Positions 41,213 to 50,268 of a stretch of 64,000 bases of DNA are shown here, piece by piece. The translations under genes were made by a program, and so were the position numbers. Origin of the DNA: Arthrobacter bambusae (GTDB taxonomy: Bacteria > Actinomycetota > Actinomycetes > Actinomycetales > Micrococcaceae); contig NZ_JAUSSZ010000002.1 in assembly GCF_030812595.1 (NCBI RefSeq), positions 62,001 to 126,000 of the forward strand, written 5' to 3'. The notes under the pieces are model-generated. The model was not told the DNA's origin and did not search any database. It was given only the letters and a program-made list of their open reading frames with translations. Each line of letters starts with the position of its first letter. The first letter of the stretch is position 1.

Positions 41213-41290
41213 CTCAATACTCAATCCGCGATCGGTCGCCACTCAATTTATGGCTTTAGGGCACTCAATTTCAAGAATCCGTCACTCAAC
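41213..41290. repeat. ACTCAAT boxes at 21-22-bp spacing in an A/T-rich gene-free segment
   Basis: ACTCAAT at 41219, ACTCAATTT at 41241 and 41263, and ACTCAA at 41284 (spacings 22, 22, 21), with an extra CTCAAT at 41214. All face the same way, two helical turns apart. The surrounding 40994-41373 has no credible gene and is clearly more A/T-rich than the window. Candidate meanings: multiple terminal repeats of a lost insertion sequence (IS21-like ends are built this way) or an operator array. Confidence 0.6.
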
Positions 41291-41373
41291 AAGAATAAAT
41301 CTCTTGACATTAATGTGTCTCTCATGATCGAGGATGTGGTCCAGCGCGCAGAGTCGACTGGGTTTCACGGGCG

Positions 41374-42282
41374 TCAGCTCCAGAACCCGGTGAGCTGCCC
41401 CGCAAGGGATTTGCCTTGCTCGTAGCCGGCCCGGGCGGCGGACGGACGGAGTGACAGATCCATGGCATTGGCGCCGAACATGTGCTCGGAGTGGGCGTCC
41501 GGGAAGATCGTTTCGACCCTGCTGCCGCCTGCGCGGAGTTCGTCGACCTGCGTTGCCAGATGCGTGCCCCACTCCAGCGGTTGCAATGACTTGCCACCGA
41601 AGGGCGAGAGCACCAGGACCCGCCCGTACCCGGCTGCCAGATCGGCATTGTCGGCGTTGGACCGGTAGCCGCCGTCGATGTATCTCCCATCTCTGATCCT
41701 GTACGGCAGGCCACTGGAGCAGCTGGCGGCCACGGCGTCCGCCAGGCCGACTCCCGAGCCGCGGTCGAACACGACTGGTTCACCGCTGCGGGCATCGACC
41801 GCCGTGATGAGCACGGCTCGTTCCGGCCAGTCCTGCCTGGGCAGCCGCGCGGAAACGGTATCCCGCCATTGTGTCGACCAGGAGCCATCCGACGCCGCAT
41901 CCATTTCAAGCGCGGCCGCGCCCATTCGGCGGCGCATATCAGCCACGTCCTGAGCTTCGGCGATGATCTTATTGATCCGCTCCAAGTGGTTGACCACTGG
42001 CCTGAGCGGTGCGCGGCCTGGTCCGGCCGGAGCGGACCGTTGCTGTGGGACGGCGTCAAGGATGGCGGCAAGCAGCTCAGCCGGGGGTGCACCTGTGATC
42101 TGGGCCGCGGCCGTGGATCCGGCCGACGTGCCGATGGTCAGATCGGCTTCGGTGACGTCCAGCCGTGCATCGAAGAGGCCGGCGACGACGCCGATCAGCC
42201 AAGCATTGCCGGTTGATCCGCCGCCACCTAGGACCAGCGCTCGCTCGCGGGAGTGCAGGGGTGAAGGAGATGTTGTATTCAT
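41374..42282 (-). CDS. Patatin-like phospholipase
   Basis: 302 residues. Oxyanion loop LVLGGGGSTGNAWLIG, nucleophile Ser in IGTSAGSTAAAQ, and the dyad Asp in YIDGGYRSNADNADLA are all present. The family hydrolyses acyl esters of lipids; no signal peptide is visible. It has an AAAGG ribosome site. A 19-codon ORF with a strong Shine-Dalgarno lies in its upstream region. Confidence 0.92.
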   Translation of the reverse strand: MNTTSPSPLHSRERALVLGGGGSTGNAWLIGVVAGLFDARLDVTEADLTIGTSAGSTAAAQITGAPPAELLAAILDAVPQQRSAPAGPGRAPLRPVVNHLERINKIIAEAQDVADMRRRMGAAALEMDAASDGSWSTQWRDTVSARLPRQDWPERAVLITAVDARSGEPVVFDRGSGVGLADAVAASCSSGLPYRIRDGRYIDGGYRSNADNADLAAGYGRVLVLSPFGGKSLQPLEWGTHLATQVDELRAGGSRVETIFPDAHSEHMFGANAMDLSLRPSAARAGYEQGKSLAGQLTGFWS

Positions 42283-42328
42283 GGGAGTCGCCTTTCGCGA
42301 ATTGCCTGGCGGGCGCTCCCGGTGCCGA

Positions 42329-42388
42329 CTACTTCAGTCGCGCGATCGTGGACTGCGGGGGAGCACCCATTGCGGATACTGCGTTCAT
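42329..42388 (-). CDS. Possible 19-aa leader peptide upstream of patatin gene
   Basis: MNAVSAMGAPPQSTIARLK, preceded by GGAGGTG at an ideal distance, a better ribosome site than the patatin gene itself has. It stops 46 bases before the patatin start. No family and no obvious run of one amino acid. It could be a small protein, an upstream regulatory ORF, or a fragment. Confidence 0.35.
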   Translation of the reverse strand: MNAVSAMGAPPQSTIARLK

Positions 42389-42429
42389 GGGACTCACCTC
42401 CTGCCGAAAGATCACGATCGCCACGATGC

Positions 42430-42455
42430 TAGCACGCCCGCGATGCGGCGTGCTA
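42430..42455 (-). terminator. Stem-loop after the iron ABC operon
   Basis: Perfect 9-bp stem TAGCACGCC / GGCGTGCTA with an eight-base loop, 20 bases beyond the fbpC stop in the direction of transcription. No T run. Confidence 0.5.
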
Positions 42456-42474
42456 TGGGCATCATGGCGCCGGC

Positions 42475-43629
42475 CTAATCCTCCATCGGGAACGCTACGC
42501 CTTCGCCCACCACGCGGAGGCACAGTTCAGTACCGGGCCTGGTGATAGATGCGTTCCAGTGGCGGATGGTTATGACCTCGCCGCCCCCTGGGTAGGTCCG
42601 GGCGGCACCTTCGGCTGCAACGCGCGGAGCGAGCTTGATTCGCACCGTGGTCTCCGGGCCGAAGTAGTCGGTGTCGACAACGACGCCGCGGATGGGGCCA
42701 TCCGGAGCTATCCGGATCTGTTCCGGGCGGAGCATCAACTGCACGAGGCCCTGTGCCGGGGGACGGCGCACAGGGATGCCGCCCAGTGAACAAGTGGCCA
42801 GGGAGCCTTCCATCCAGGCGTCCAGGATGACCGCATCACCGAGGAATTCGGCCGTTGCCCGGTCCGCAGGACGCGTGTACACCACGAACGGATTGCCGAT
42901 CTGCGCAAGTTTGCCGCCGCGCATGATCGCCACTTGATCGGCGAAGGACAGGGCCTCGGCCTGATCGTGCGTCACAAGGATAGTGGTGACCCCGGCTTCG
43001 TTCAGCACTTTCGCTACGGCTCGCCGGGTGGCGACGCGGAGGCCGGCGTCGAGCGCGGAGAACGGCTCGTCGAGCAGCATGAGTTGCGGCTCACGGGCCA
43101 GGGCGCGGGCGAGAGCCACCCGTTGCTGCTGGCCTCCGGAGAGCTGGTGGGGGCGCCTCTTCGCCATGTCGGGATCGAGGGAAACCATCTCGAGCAATTG
43201 CTGGACGCGCGTCTTCACGGCGCGGCGGCCGCCGTCGAGCGCTGCTTTGTCCAGCCCGAACGCGACGTTCTGCCCCACGGTAAGGTGCGGGAAAAGCGCT
43301 CCGTCCTGGGCAACATAGCCGACGTGCCGCTTGTGGGCAGGCACCCAGATTCCGTCCCCGGCCACCTTGTTTCCGTTGAGGCTGATGGAGCCGGTGTCCG
43401 GGTGCTCAAAGCCGGCGATCAGGCGCAACAGGGTGGTCTTGCCGGATCCGGAAGGCCCGACGATGGCGGTGGTACCGCCCTTGGCCACGGAGAGGTTCAC
43501 GCCCTTCAGCACGGCCTGCGAGCCGAAGTTCTTGGTGGCCTCGGCGATGTCCAGATGCGTGTTGGTGCTGGGAGCCACCGAAGCCGCTACGCGCGGTGAC
43601 GGAAGCCTTGAGGGGGATTGTTCGGTCAC
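42475..43629 (-). CDS. fbpC: Ferric iron ABC importer ATPase
   Basis: 384 residues, GTG start overlapping the permease stop (GTGA). Walker [11 protein letters not shown]-loop [14 protein letters not shown], signature [15 protein letters not shown], Walker [13 protein letters not shown], switch VTHDQAEA. The C-terminal TOBE-like domain includes [13 protein letters not shown]. It is last in the fbpA-fbpB-fbpC operon and powers Fe3+ uptake. Confidence 0.93.
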   Translation of the reverse strand: MTEQSPSRLPSPRVAASVAPSTNTHLDIAEATKNFGSQAVLKGVNLSVAKGGTTAIVGPSGSGKTTLLRLIAGFEHPDTGSISLNGNKVAGDGIWVPAHKRHVGYVAQDGALFPHLTVGQNVAFGLDKAALDGGRRAVKTRVQQLLEMVSLDPDMAKRRPHQLSGGQQQRVALARALAREPQLMLLDEPFSALDAGLRVATRRAVAKVLNEAGVTTILVTHDQAEALSFADQVAIMRGGKLAQIGNPFVVYTRPADRATAEFLGDAVILDAWMEGSLATCSLGGIPVRRPPAQGLVQLMLRPEQIRIAPDGPIRGVVVDTDYFGPETTVRIKLAPRVAAEGAARTYPGGGEVITIRHWNASITRPGTELCLRVVGEGVAFPMED

Positions 43630-45236
43630 TGTCCGGCTACTTTCTTGGACTGTTGGAAAAGCAGGTACGTCATGGGGGCGGACAACAAGATCATGAGCAG
43701 GGCGTAGGGTGCCGCGCCCGCGTAGTCGATCTCGCTGCTCTTGCTCCAGAATTCGGTGGCCAGGGTGTGCGTGCCGTTGGGCGATAGCAGCAGCGTTGCC
43801 GTCAGCTCGTTGACGATGGCGAGGAACACCAGCGCCGCCCCGCCGGCGGCGGCCGGTGCGGTGAGTCGCAGCGTTACTTTCAGGAAGGACACCAACGGGG
43901 CCTTGCCGAGCGATTGCGCGGCTTCGTCGAGTTCCTTGGGGGCCTGGGCCAGTCCGGAGCGAATGTTGACCAGTGCCCGCGGGAGGAACAACAACACATA
44001 CGCAGCAATCAGGACCCCGGAGGTCTGGTAGAGCCCAGGCACCAACCGGATGCTGACAGTCACGAAGGCGAGGCCCACCACGATGCCCGGCAGGGAACTG
44101 GTGACGTAATTGGAGAGTTCCAGCATCTTGCTGAACCAGCTGGGGTGCCGCACGGCCAGATAGGCCATGGGGAAGCCGACGACGATTGTCGCCGCGGCGC
44201 CAACGGTGCCGTAAGCGAGGGTCTGGAGCAGCGCCGGAAGGAATTCATCGGCTGACCAGACGCGGGCGCCTCCCGCCACAACCCAGCGCAGGACAAAGAA
44301 GATCGGCAATCCGAAGGCCAGGACGGTGAGGGCAAGCAAGGCTAGCTGGGACGGAATCTGGTAGTGCCGCAGGGGCAGCCTGCCCGGCTTGGCCTGGGCG
44401 CCCGAACCCACGCGGGCATAGCGCGCGCTGCCGCGGCTCCTGACTTCCGCGAGAAGCAGGATGAGGCAGAAGAACACCAGGACGCTCGCCAGCATGTTCC
44501 CGGCCGTGCCGTTGAAGGTGGATTGGAACTGGGTCATGATCGCGGTGGTGAACGTGTCGAAGCGGATCATCGCGAACGCGCCGTATTCGGCCAACAGGTG
44601 CAGCGACACCAGGAGTGCGCCACCCGTCATTGCGATCCGTAGTTGCGGCAGGACCACCCGGAAGAAGATCGCCCACGGACCCAGGCCAAGGGACGCCGCG
44701 GACTGCTCAATCGCGGGGTCAAGGCGCCCCAGGGTTGCTGCGGCAGGAATGTAGACGAGGGGGAAATAGGAAAGCGTGGCGATGAGCACGCCGGACCAGA
44801 TGCCCTCGAGGGAGGGAACCGCGGTTACCCACGCATAGCTGTTGACGAACGCCGGGATGGCCAGCGGGGCTGCCAAGGCCACGGCCCACCAACGATGCCC
44901 CCGCAGCCTGGTCCGCTCCACGAGCCATGCGCCGCCAACTCCCAACACCAGGCATATCGGCACCGTGAAGACCACGAGCATGACGGTGTTGAGGAGCAGC
45001 TCGCCAACGCGCGGCCTGAAGATGAGCGCGCGGGCGGTGTCCCACCCGGTCGCGGCCGTCATGTAAGCGACGTAACCCAGCGGGATGAGCGAAAACAGCG
45101 CGATCAGCACTGCCAGGACGGATAGTGCGGAAACGCCGAATGGCGGGCGGGGGCGCTTGCCCCTGCCCGCCGTCGTCGTGCCCGCTGAAGCTTCCGGGGT
45201 GTCCGAAGAGATGCGAGCCGATAGATCAGAGGTCAC
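43626..45236 (-). CDS. fbpB: Ferric iron ABC importer permease (fused two-domain)
   Basis: 536 residues, GTG start four bases after the fbpA stop. Two homologous halves each carry a permease domain of about six helices with an EAA-type loop ([53 protein letters not shown]). Two permease domains in one chain are the rule for FbpB/SfuB iron importers. Confidence 0.94.
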   Translation of the reverse strand: MTSDLSARISSDTPEASAGTTTAGRGKRPRPPFGVSALSVLAVLIALFSLIPLGYVAYMTAATGWDTARALIFRPRVGELLLNTVMLVVFTVPICLVLGVGGAWLVERTRLRGHRWWAVALAAPLAIPAFVNSYAWVTAVPSLEGIWSGVLIATLSYFPLVYIPAAATLGRLDPAIEQSAASLGLGPWAIFFRVVLPQLRIAMTGGALLVSLHLLAEYGAFAMIRFDTFTTAIMTQFQSTFNGTAGNMLASVLVFFCLILLLAEVRSRGSARYARVGSGAQAKPGRLPLRHYQIPSQLALLALTVLAFGLPIFFVLRWVVAGGARVWSADEFLPALLQTLAYGTVGAAATIVVGFPMAYLAVRHPSWFSKMLELSNYVTSSLPGIVVGLAFVTVSIRLVPGLYQTSGVLIAAYVLLFLPRALVNIRSGLAQAPKELDEAAQSLGKAPLVSFLKVTLRLTAPAAAGGAALVFLAIVNELTATLLLSPNGTHTLATEFWSKSSEIDYAGAAPYALLMILLSAPMTYLLFQQSKKVAGQ

Positions 45237-45240
45237 AGAA

Positions 45241-46299
45241 TTACAGCAGTCCTGCCTTGGTCATCAGGTCGGTGACCTTTGCGGAGTTCAATTTGGCCGG
45301 ATCCACGGTGGGAGCTTGCAGATCCTTGATGGGAACGAGTTTAGCGTTCGAGTCCACGTTGGAAGCGATGGCGTATTCGTAGGAGGTGCCGTTCTTGAGG
45401 ACTTCCTGGCCCTTCTTGCCGGTGATGAACTTGATGAATGCCTGGGCAGCCGCGGAGTTCTTGGAGGATTTCAGGACGCCTCCACCGGAGACGGACAGGA
45501 AAGCGCCCGGGTCCTGGTTCTTGAAGAAATACGGGGTGACCTTGTTGGAGTTCTCGCCGGTCTTGGCCTGGTCGCCGTAGTAGTAATAGTGGTAGATCAA
45601 CGCTGCGTCGACTTCGCCGGCGTTGACTGCCTTCATGGCGGTGCTGTTGCCCTTGTATGCCTTGAAGTTCTCCTTCATGCCCTTGAGCCACTCAGTGGTG
45701 GCGGCCTCGCCCTTCTGTTCGAGGAGCGCCGCAACGATCGCTTGGAAGTCGGCGCCCGACGGCGAAGCAGCCCACCGGCCCTTCCACTCGGGCTTGGCCA
45801 GGTCCAGCATGGACTTGGGCAGCTTGTCGTCGCTGATCTTGGTCTTGTCGTAGACCAGCACGGTGGAGCGGGCGGCGATACCGGTCCACTTGTTGGTGGA
45901 CGGGCGGTACGCGGCCGGGACCTGGTCCACAGTGGCCTTGTCGATGTCGGCGAAAAGGCCGGCGTTCTCAACCTGGGCCATGGCGGGGGAGTTCTCCGTG
46001 AGGAAGACGTCGGCCGGGGACGCCGCGCCTTCCTGGATGATCTGGTTCGAAAGTTCGGTATCGGAACCTTGGCGAACGGTGACCTTGACGCCGGTCTCCT
46101 TGGTGAACGCGTCTACCCATTCCTTGGTCAGGGTGTCGTGCTGGGCATTGTAGACAGTGATTTCGCCAGCCACTTTGTTGTCTCCGGAGGCTGAACCGGC
46201 GGCCGCAGGCGAGGCGGTCCCATTACCGCAAGCGGTGAGGGCGAGGGCGGTGGTGGCGGCGAGGGCAATGCCTGCCAGCGCTTTGGCGCGAGTCTTCAT
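45241..46299 (-). CDS. fbpA: Ferric iron ABC importer binding lipoprotein
   Basis: 352 residues from the ATG at 46299; a longer frame would run across the iron box. Lipoprotein signal [24 protein letters not shown] with Cys acylation site. FbpA/FutA features: [24 protein letters not shown], and the iron-ligand tyrosines in [12 protein letters not shown]. It captures Fe3+ outside the membrane and hands it to FbpBC. An IdeR/DtxR box lies 69 bases upstream. Confidence 0.94.
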   Translation of the reverse strand: MKTRAKALAGIALAATTALALTACGNGTASPAAAGSASGDNKVAGEITVYNAQHDTLTKEWVDAFTKETGVKVTVRQGSDTELSNQIIQEGAASPADVFLTENSPAMAQVENAGLFADIDKATVDQVPAAYRPSTNKWTGIAARSTVLVYDKTKISDDKLPKSMLDLAKPEWKGRWAASPSGADFQAIVAALLEQKGEAATTEWLKGMKENFKAYKGNSTAMKAVNAGEVDAALIYHYYYYGDQAKTGENSNKVTPYFFKNQDPGAFLSVSGGGVLKSSKNSAAAQAFIKFITGKKGQEVLKNGTSYEYAIASNVDSNAKLVPIKDLQAPTVDPAKLNSAKVTDLMTKAGLL

Positions 46300-46367
46300 G
46301 AGGGCTACTTTCTGCGAGCAAGTCCTAGGAGCCCGGGGAAGGAAATGCGGGCTCACAGCTTGAAACT

Positions 46368-46386
46368 TTAGGTTAGCCATACCTAA
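46368..46386. promoter_or_regulatory. IdeR/DtxR iron box
   Basis: TTAGGTTAGCCATACCTAA matches 17 of 19 bases of the DtxR/IdeR consensus (TTAGGTTAGCCTAACCTAA). It lies between divergent fbpA and the FetB-like gene, so iron-loaded IdeR should repress at least the importer. Confidence 0.85.
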
Positions 46387-46514
46387 ATTGCCATCCAGAA
46401 TGTGCCATCGTGACCGGAATCACATGTATTACGCAAGGTTTCTGTGCCCTAATAGGCGAAGAGGGCGTGTCGCCGCTTGAGTCGGTGCCTTGCGGCAGTG
46501 GATAAGCTGGCTCC

Positions 46515-47264
46515 ATGCCCGGTCTCGCCGAAGTCCTGCCGACGTTCCTCGGGGTCGGCGTCCTGATGGCGGCCACCCTCGCGCTGCTCCTGGTGTTCCG
46601 GACGCCCCACCCTTTTGCGCCTGCGCTGGCCATCCTCCGCGGAGCCGTGCAGCTCGCCGCGATCAGCTTTGTCCTGGGTGGCGTGATCACCAGCCCGCTT
46701 TGGGTGGCGGCAGCGCTTCTGGTGATGTTTGCGGTAGCCGCGATAAGTGCCACCCGCCGGATTGGCTGGAGCCTGCCCCACTTGGGCTTGGTCAGCGGCT
46801 CCATGGCAGCGGGAATCGGCGTAACACTTGCCGTGATTTTTGCGACAGGTGCCATCGCGTTCACTCCCCGTTACGCGCTCGCGATTGGCGGGATCGTCAT
46901 CGGCAACGGCATGACCATCGCAGTCCTGGCCGGACGGCGCTTTAAGGAGTCGGTCTACGAGCATTGGGAGGAGGTCGAAGGTTGGCTCGCGCTCGGCGCG
47001 TCGCCGAGGCAAGCAACGCTCGATCTCGCTCGACGCACCGTGTATTCGGCCCTTATCCCGTCAACCGATCAAACCAAGACGACGGGACTTGTCACCCTCC
47101 CCGGGGCGTTCGTCGGGGCCATCTTCGGTGGGGTTTCTCCTTTTGAGGCCGGCCGCTTCCAGATCGTGGTGCTCGCGGCGATCATGGCCGCAGGTGCAAT
47201 GACCGCCGTCATGATCATCGGAATCCTCGCGCCAATGCGCGTGCGTCCAGCAACGCTGCGCTGA
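46515..47264 (+). CDS. FetB/UPF0014-family ABC permease
   Basis: 249 residues with about seven membrane helices. Signature stretches: ILRGAVQLAAISFVLG, GGIVIGNGMTIAVLAGRRF, VEGWLALGASPRQATLDLARRTVYSALIPSTDQTKTTGLVTLPGAFVGAIFGGVSP. In E. coli the family works with ATPase FetA in iron export; no FetA partner is adjacent. Being divergent from the IdeR-boxed iron importer supports a metal role. Confidence 0.85.
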   Translation: MPGLAEVLPTFLGVGVLMAATLALLLVFRTPHPFAPALAILRGAVQLAAISFVLGGVITSPLWVAAALLVMFAVAAISATRRIGWSLPHLGLVSGSMAAGIGVTLAVIFATGAIAFTPRYALAIGGIVIGNGMTIAVLAGRRFKESVYEHWEEVEGWLALGASPRQATLDLARRTVYSALIPSTDQTKTTGLVTLPGAFVGAIFGGVSPFEAGRFQIVVLAAIMAAGAMTAVMIIGILAPMRVRPATLR

Positions 47265-47293
47265 CACCGCGGGACGCGGAATGGACGGCAAGC

Positions 47294-47320
47294 TAACGCG
47301 GGCGCGCCTCCGGCCGACAG
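47294..47320 (+). promoter_or_regulatory. Sigma-28-type promoter for flbD-motA-motB
   Basis: -35 TAACGCGG (47294-47301), 11-base spacer, -10 GCCGACAG (47313-47320), 54 bases before flbD. It is weaker at the -10 (C for T) than the other sites. Confidence 0.62.
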
Positions 47321-47374
47321 TAGGAACTGCACCGCCTCCTACCAGCGCCTCCCTAGCTAAAGCAGAAACAGCCC

Positions 47375-47629
47375 ATGATCGTAGTCACCCGCCTGAACGG
47401 CACCCGCTTTGCCGTGAATCCGGACATCATTGAACGGATCCACGAAAGCCCGGACACCCACCTGGTGACCCTCGACGGCGCTACGTACGTTGTGCGGGAA
47501 AACCTCGCTGAGGTCGTGGAACTGATTGCGAACTACCGGGCCTATATTCTTCGGCGGGCACAGGATCTCCCCACAGTGACGGGCTATCCCCTGAGCCTCG
47601 TGCGCACACCGGACGCGGACGGAAGGTAA
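47375..47629 (+). CDS. flbD: FlbD family flagellar protein
   Basis: 84 residues. MIVVTRLNGTRFAVNPDIIERIHESPDTHLVTLDGATYVVRENLAEVVELIANYR is the FlbD/SwrD domain. Such small proteins precede motA in many Gram-positive flagellar clusters and raise stator power in Bacillus (SwrD). It begins the second flagellar block, three bases ahead of motA. Confidence 0.93.
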   Translation: MIVVTRLNGTRFAVNPDIIERIHESPDTHLVTLDGATYVVRENLAEVVELIANYRAYILRRAQDLPTVTGYPLSLVRTPDADGR

Positions 47630-47632
47630 ACC

Positions 47633-48460
47633 ATGGATCCCTCGACAATAATCGGCCTGTTCCTGGCGTTCGGCTCGGTTGTGGCCATGGTGACCCTCGA
47701 AGACGCCAACCTCATGGCCCTCCTGCTTCCCGCGCCCATGGTCCTGGTCTTCGGCGCCACCTTGGCCGTGGGCCTGGCCGGGAACACATTCCGCGATACC
47801 CTCCGGGCGTTCAAAGACCTCCCCAAGGCGTTCAAGGGAAAGACCGACAAGCCGCAGGAAAGCATCGACCAACTGATCGGCTTTGCCGAGAAGGCGCGGA
47901 GCGAGGGCCTCCTCTCCCTCGAAGAGGCAGCCACGGAGGAGAAGGATCCCTTCCTGGCCCGCGCCCTGCAGAACATCGCCGACGGCACGGACGCCGAGGA
48001 GCTGCGCATCCTCATGGAAGACGAGATCGACTCCAAGATGCGCAGCGACCACGTCTCTGCCAAATTCTTCGCCAGCCTGGGCGGCTACGCGCCGACCATC
48101 GGCATTATCGGCACAGTGGTATCCCTGACCCACGTCCTTGAGAACCTCTCTTCCCCCGATCACCTGGGGCCGATGATCGCCTCCGCTTTCGTGGCGACCC
48201 TCTGGGGTTTGTTGTCCGCGAACTTCATCTGGCTGCCGTTCAGCTCGAGGCTCAAGCGGCTGTCCGAGCTCGAGATCGAACGCATGACCCTCCTGATGGA
48301 AGGCATATTGGCGGTCCAGAACGGGACCCAGCCCCTCCTGCTCGCCGAGCGGCTTCGCGCCATGGTTCCCCCGGACAGGCTCGGCAAGGCGAAAACGGCA
48401 ACAAAGAACGACGACGACGATGCCCGCCCCGGCAAATTCGCTTCGTCCAAGGCCGCATGA
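47633..48460 (+). CDS. motA: Flagellar stator protein MotA
   Basis: 275 residues, four membrane helices. The torque loop FAEKARSEGLLSLEEAA carries the Arg/Glu pair that faces FliG. Channel helices are GYAPTIGIIGTVVSLTHVLENL and MIASAFVATLWGLLSANFIWLP. It overlaps motB by four bases. With MotB it forms the ion-driven stator. Confidence 0.96.
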   Translation: MDPSTIIGLFLAFGSVVAMVTLEDANLMALLLPAPMVLVFGATLAVGLAGNTFRDTLRAFKDLPKAFKGKTDKPQESIDQLIGFAEKARSEGLLSLEEAATEEKDPFLARALQNIADGTDAEELRILMEDEIDSKMRSDHVSAKFFASLGGYAPTIGIIGTVVSLTHVLENLSSPDHLGPMIASAFVATLWGLLSANFIWLPFSSRLKRLSELEIERMTLLMEGILAVQNGTQPLLLAERLRAMVPPDRLGKAKTATKNDDDDARPGKFASSKAA

Positions 48461-49254
48461 GGTCCAGGCGCCGCCGCAGTTCACCTCCGGCGGAAGAACA
48501 CGTCGACGAACGCTGGATGGCTTCCTACATGGATATGGTCACGGTGCTCATGTGTATGTTCATCGTGCTCTTTGCAATGTCCACGGTGGACCAGGCCAAA
48601 TTCGACAAACTCCGCAATTCGCTGGCCACGGGTTTCGGCGCGGTGGTCAGCCAGAAGGTGGACACCGCCACCGGGACGGTCGTTCCTCCGGAATACACAA
48701 ACGCCGACGCCCAGGGATTCTCCAACCTGGACCTCGCACTCAAGGAAGCGGACCGGCTCACCGCTTTGCGGGACGAGATGAAATCGAAGCTCGACGCCGC
48801 GGGGCTGGGGGCCAATGTGCAGTTCCAGATCAACGAACGCGGACTCACCGTGAAACTCGTAGGATCCCAGACCTTCTTCGAACCCGACCGGCCTGAGCTC
48901 ACGTCCCGCGCGAGCCAGGTCCTTGGCATGATCGGTCCGACCATGGCCAAGGCGGCCCTTGAAATCATGGTGGAAGGCCACGCCGCCAACGGGATCACCT
49001 CGTACCCCTCCACGTGGGAGCTGTCTTCGGCGCGCTCCGTCAACGTCCTCAGGTACCTCGTCGACCATGAAGGCATTTCGGCAGGGCACATCGGCGCCGT
49101 CGCGTTCGGATCCGCCCGGCAGGTCAACGACGATTCCACCGAGGCCCTGATGGAGCTCAACCGCAGGGTCGACGTCGTCGTCCTCTCGGATAAGCCCGAA
49201 GTCGTCCGCGCCCTGATCCCAGAGGCACTCAAAGCGAGGGCCGGCGGCCACTAG
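48457..49254 (+). CDS. motB: Flagellar stator protein MotB
   Basis: 265 residues. A basic N-terminus, then the plug/membrane helix WMASYMDMVTVLMCMFIVLFAMS with the ion-binding Asp26. The C-terminal OmpA-like peptidoglycan-binding domain is LEIMVEGHAANG, WELSSARSVNVLRYLVDHEGI, HIGAVAFGSARQ, NRRVDVVVL. It anchors the stator to the cell wall. No fliL follows; the next gene is a non-flagellar AraC-type regulator. Confidence 0.96.
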   Translation: MRSRRRRSSPPAEEHVDERWMASYMDMVTVLMCMFIVLFAMSTVDQAKFDKLRNSLATGFGAVVSQKVDTATGTVVPPEYTNADAQGFSNLDLALKEADRLTALRDEMKSKLDAAGLGANVQFQINERGLTVKLVGSQTFFEPDRPELTSRASQVLGMIGPTMAKAALEIMVEGHAANGITSYPSTWELSSARSVNVLRYLVDHEGISAGHIGAVAFGSARQVNDDSTEALMELNRRVDVVVLSDKPEVVRALIPEALKARAGGH

Positions 49255-49335
49255 GGCGGCGAGCTTGCTCCGGGCGGTGGCGGGGCGGCGTCGGAATCCG
49301 TGGAAATGGCCGGCGTGCCGAGGTACCCTCGTGGC

Positions 49336-49776
49336 ATGACCCCGGAAGACATCGCCAGGCTCACGTACCTGCGCCGGGCCCGCGACCTAATCGACCGCGA
49401 GTACGCCAAGCCCCTCGACGTACCCACCATGGCCAGCCATGCCTTCATGTCGCCGGCGCACTTCTCGCGCCAGTTCCGCGCGGCCTACGGGGAGACACCT
49501 TACAACTACCTCATGACCCGCCGCATCGAGCGCGCGATGGCGCTCCTGCGCGCAGGAATGACTGTGACCGACGCGTGCATGGAGGTCGGTTGTACGTCAC
49601 TTGGCTCCTTCAGTTCGCGTTTCACCGAACTCGTGGGCGTGCCTCCGAGCACATACCGCGCACGCGAGCACTTGGCCGTGGTTGCCATGCCGGCGTGCGT
49701 GGCGAAGATACGCACCCGGCCCACCCGGAGCGAAGCGAACAAGCGTCGGGAGGCGCTCGCTGTCGCCGCGGACTGA
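49336..49776 (+). CDS. AraC-family HTH regulator (DNA-binding domain only)
   Basis: 146 residues. Tandem helix-turn-helix: LDVPTMASHAFMSPAHFSRQFRAAYGETPYNYLMTRRIERAMALLRAG and VTDACMEVGCTSLGSFSSRFTELVGVPPSTYR. There is no N-terminal sensing domain. Small regulators of this type often neighbour a VOC/glyoxalase gene; here a VOC gene lies 1.4 kb downstream, separated by a molybdate pair. A start at 49300 would add 12 residues. Confidence 0.88.
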   Translation: MTPEDIARLTYLRRARDLIDREYAKPLDVPTMASHAFMSPAHFSRQFRAAYGETPYNYLMTRRIERAMALLRAGMTVTDACMEVGCTSLGSFSSRFTELVGVPPSTYRAREHLAVVAMPACVAKIRTRPTRSEANKRREALAVAAD

Positions 49777-49857
49777 CTAAACCCTGAATTGCAGGTCATA
49801 TTTGCTTTGCGGAAGACACGTGCCGTTGTGGCCGCATGTGAGGGTTATTCTGAAGCC

Positions 49858-50268
49858 ATGCCCAATATTCGCGTATCTGAAGCAGCCCGGTTCCTGGGCG
49901 TCAGTGACGACACCGTCCGGCGCTGGACCGAGAACGGCACCCTGACGCCGGTCAAGGATGATTCCGGCCGTCTGGCGGTGGATGGGCTGGAGCTTGCCCA
50001 CGTCGCGCGGGACCAGGCCCAGTTGCCTGAGGATCCCACCCGGGTGGGCCGCTCGGCACGCAACCGCTTCGTCGGACTGGTTACCGGCATCACCGCCGAC
50101 AAGGTCATGGCCCAGGTGGAACTGCAGTGCGGTCCCTTCCGCGTCGTATCGCTCATGAGCACCGAGGCCGTCCGGGAACTCGGGCTCGAACTCGGCTCGG
50201 TCGCCACAGCCGTGGTCAAGGCAACCACGGTCATCATCGAAACACCCCAGGGAAAGAGCACCATATGA
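49858..50268 (+). CDS. MerR-type HTH + molybdate-binding (Mop/TOBE) protein
   Basis: 136 residues. N-terminal excisionase-like HTH (RVSEAARFLGVSDDTVRRWTENGTLTPVKDDSGRLAVDG) joined to one Mop domain (RNRFVGLVTGITADKVMAQVELQCGPFRVVSLMSTEAVRELGLELGSVATAVVKATTVIIE). Molbindin-type storage or sensing of molybdate is expected; the HTH suggests a molybdate-responsive regulator. It overlaps modA (ATGA). Confidence 0.92.
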   Translation: MPNIRVSEAARFLGVSDDTVRRWTENGTLTPVKDDSGRLAVDGLELAHVARDQAQLPEDPTRVGRSARNRFVGLVTGITADKVMAQVELQCGPFRVVSLMSTEAVRELGLELGSVATAVVKATTVIIETPQGKSTI

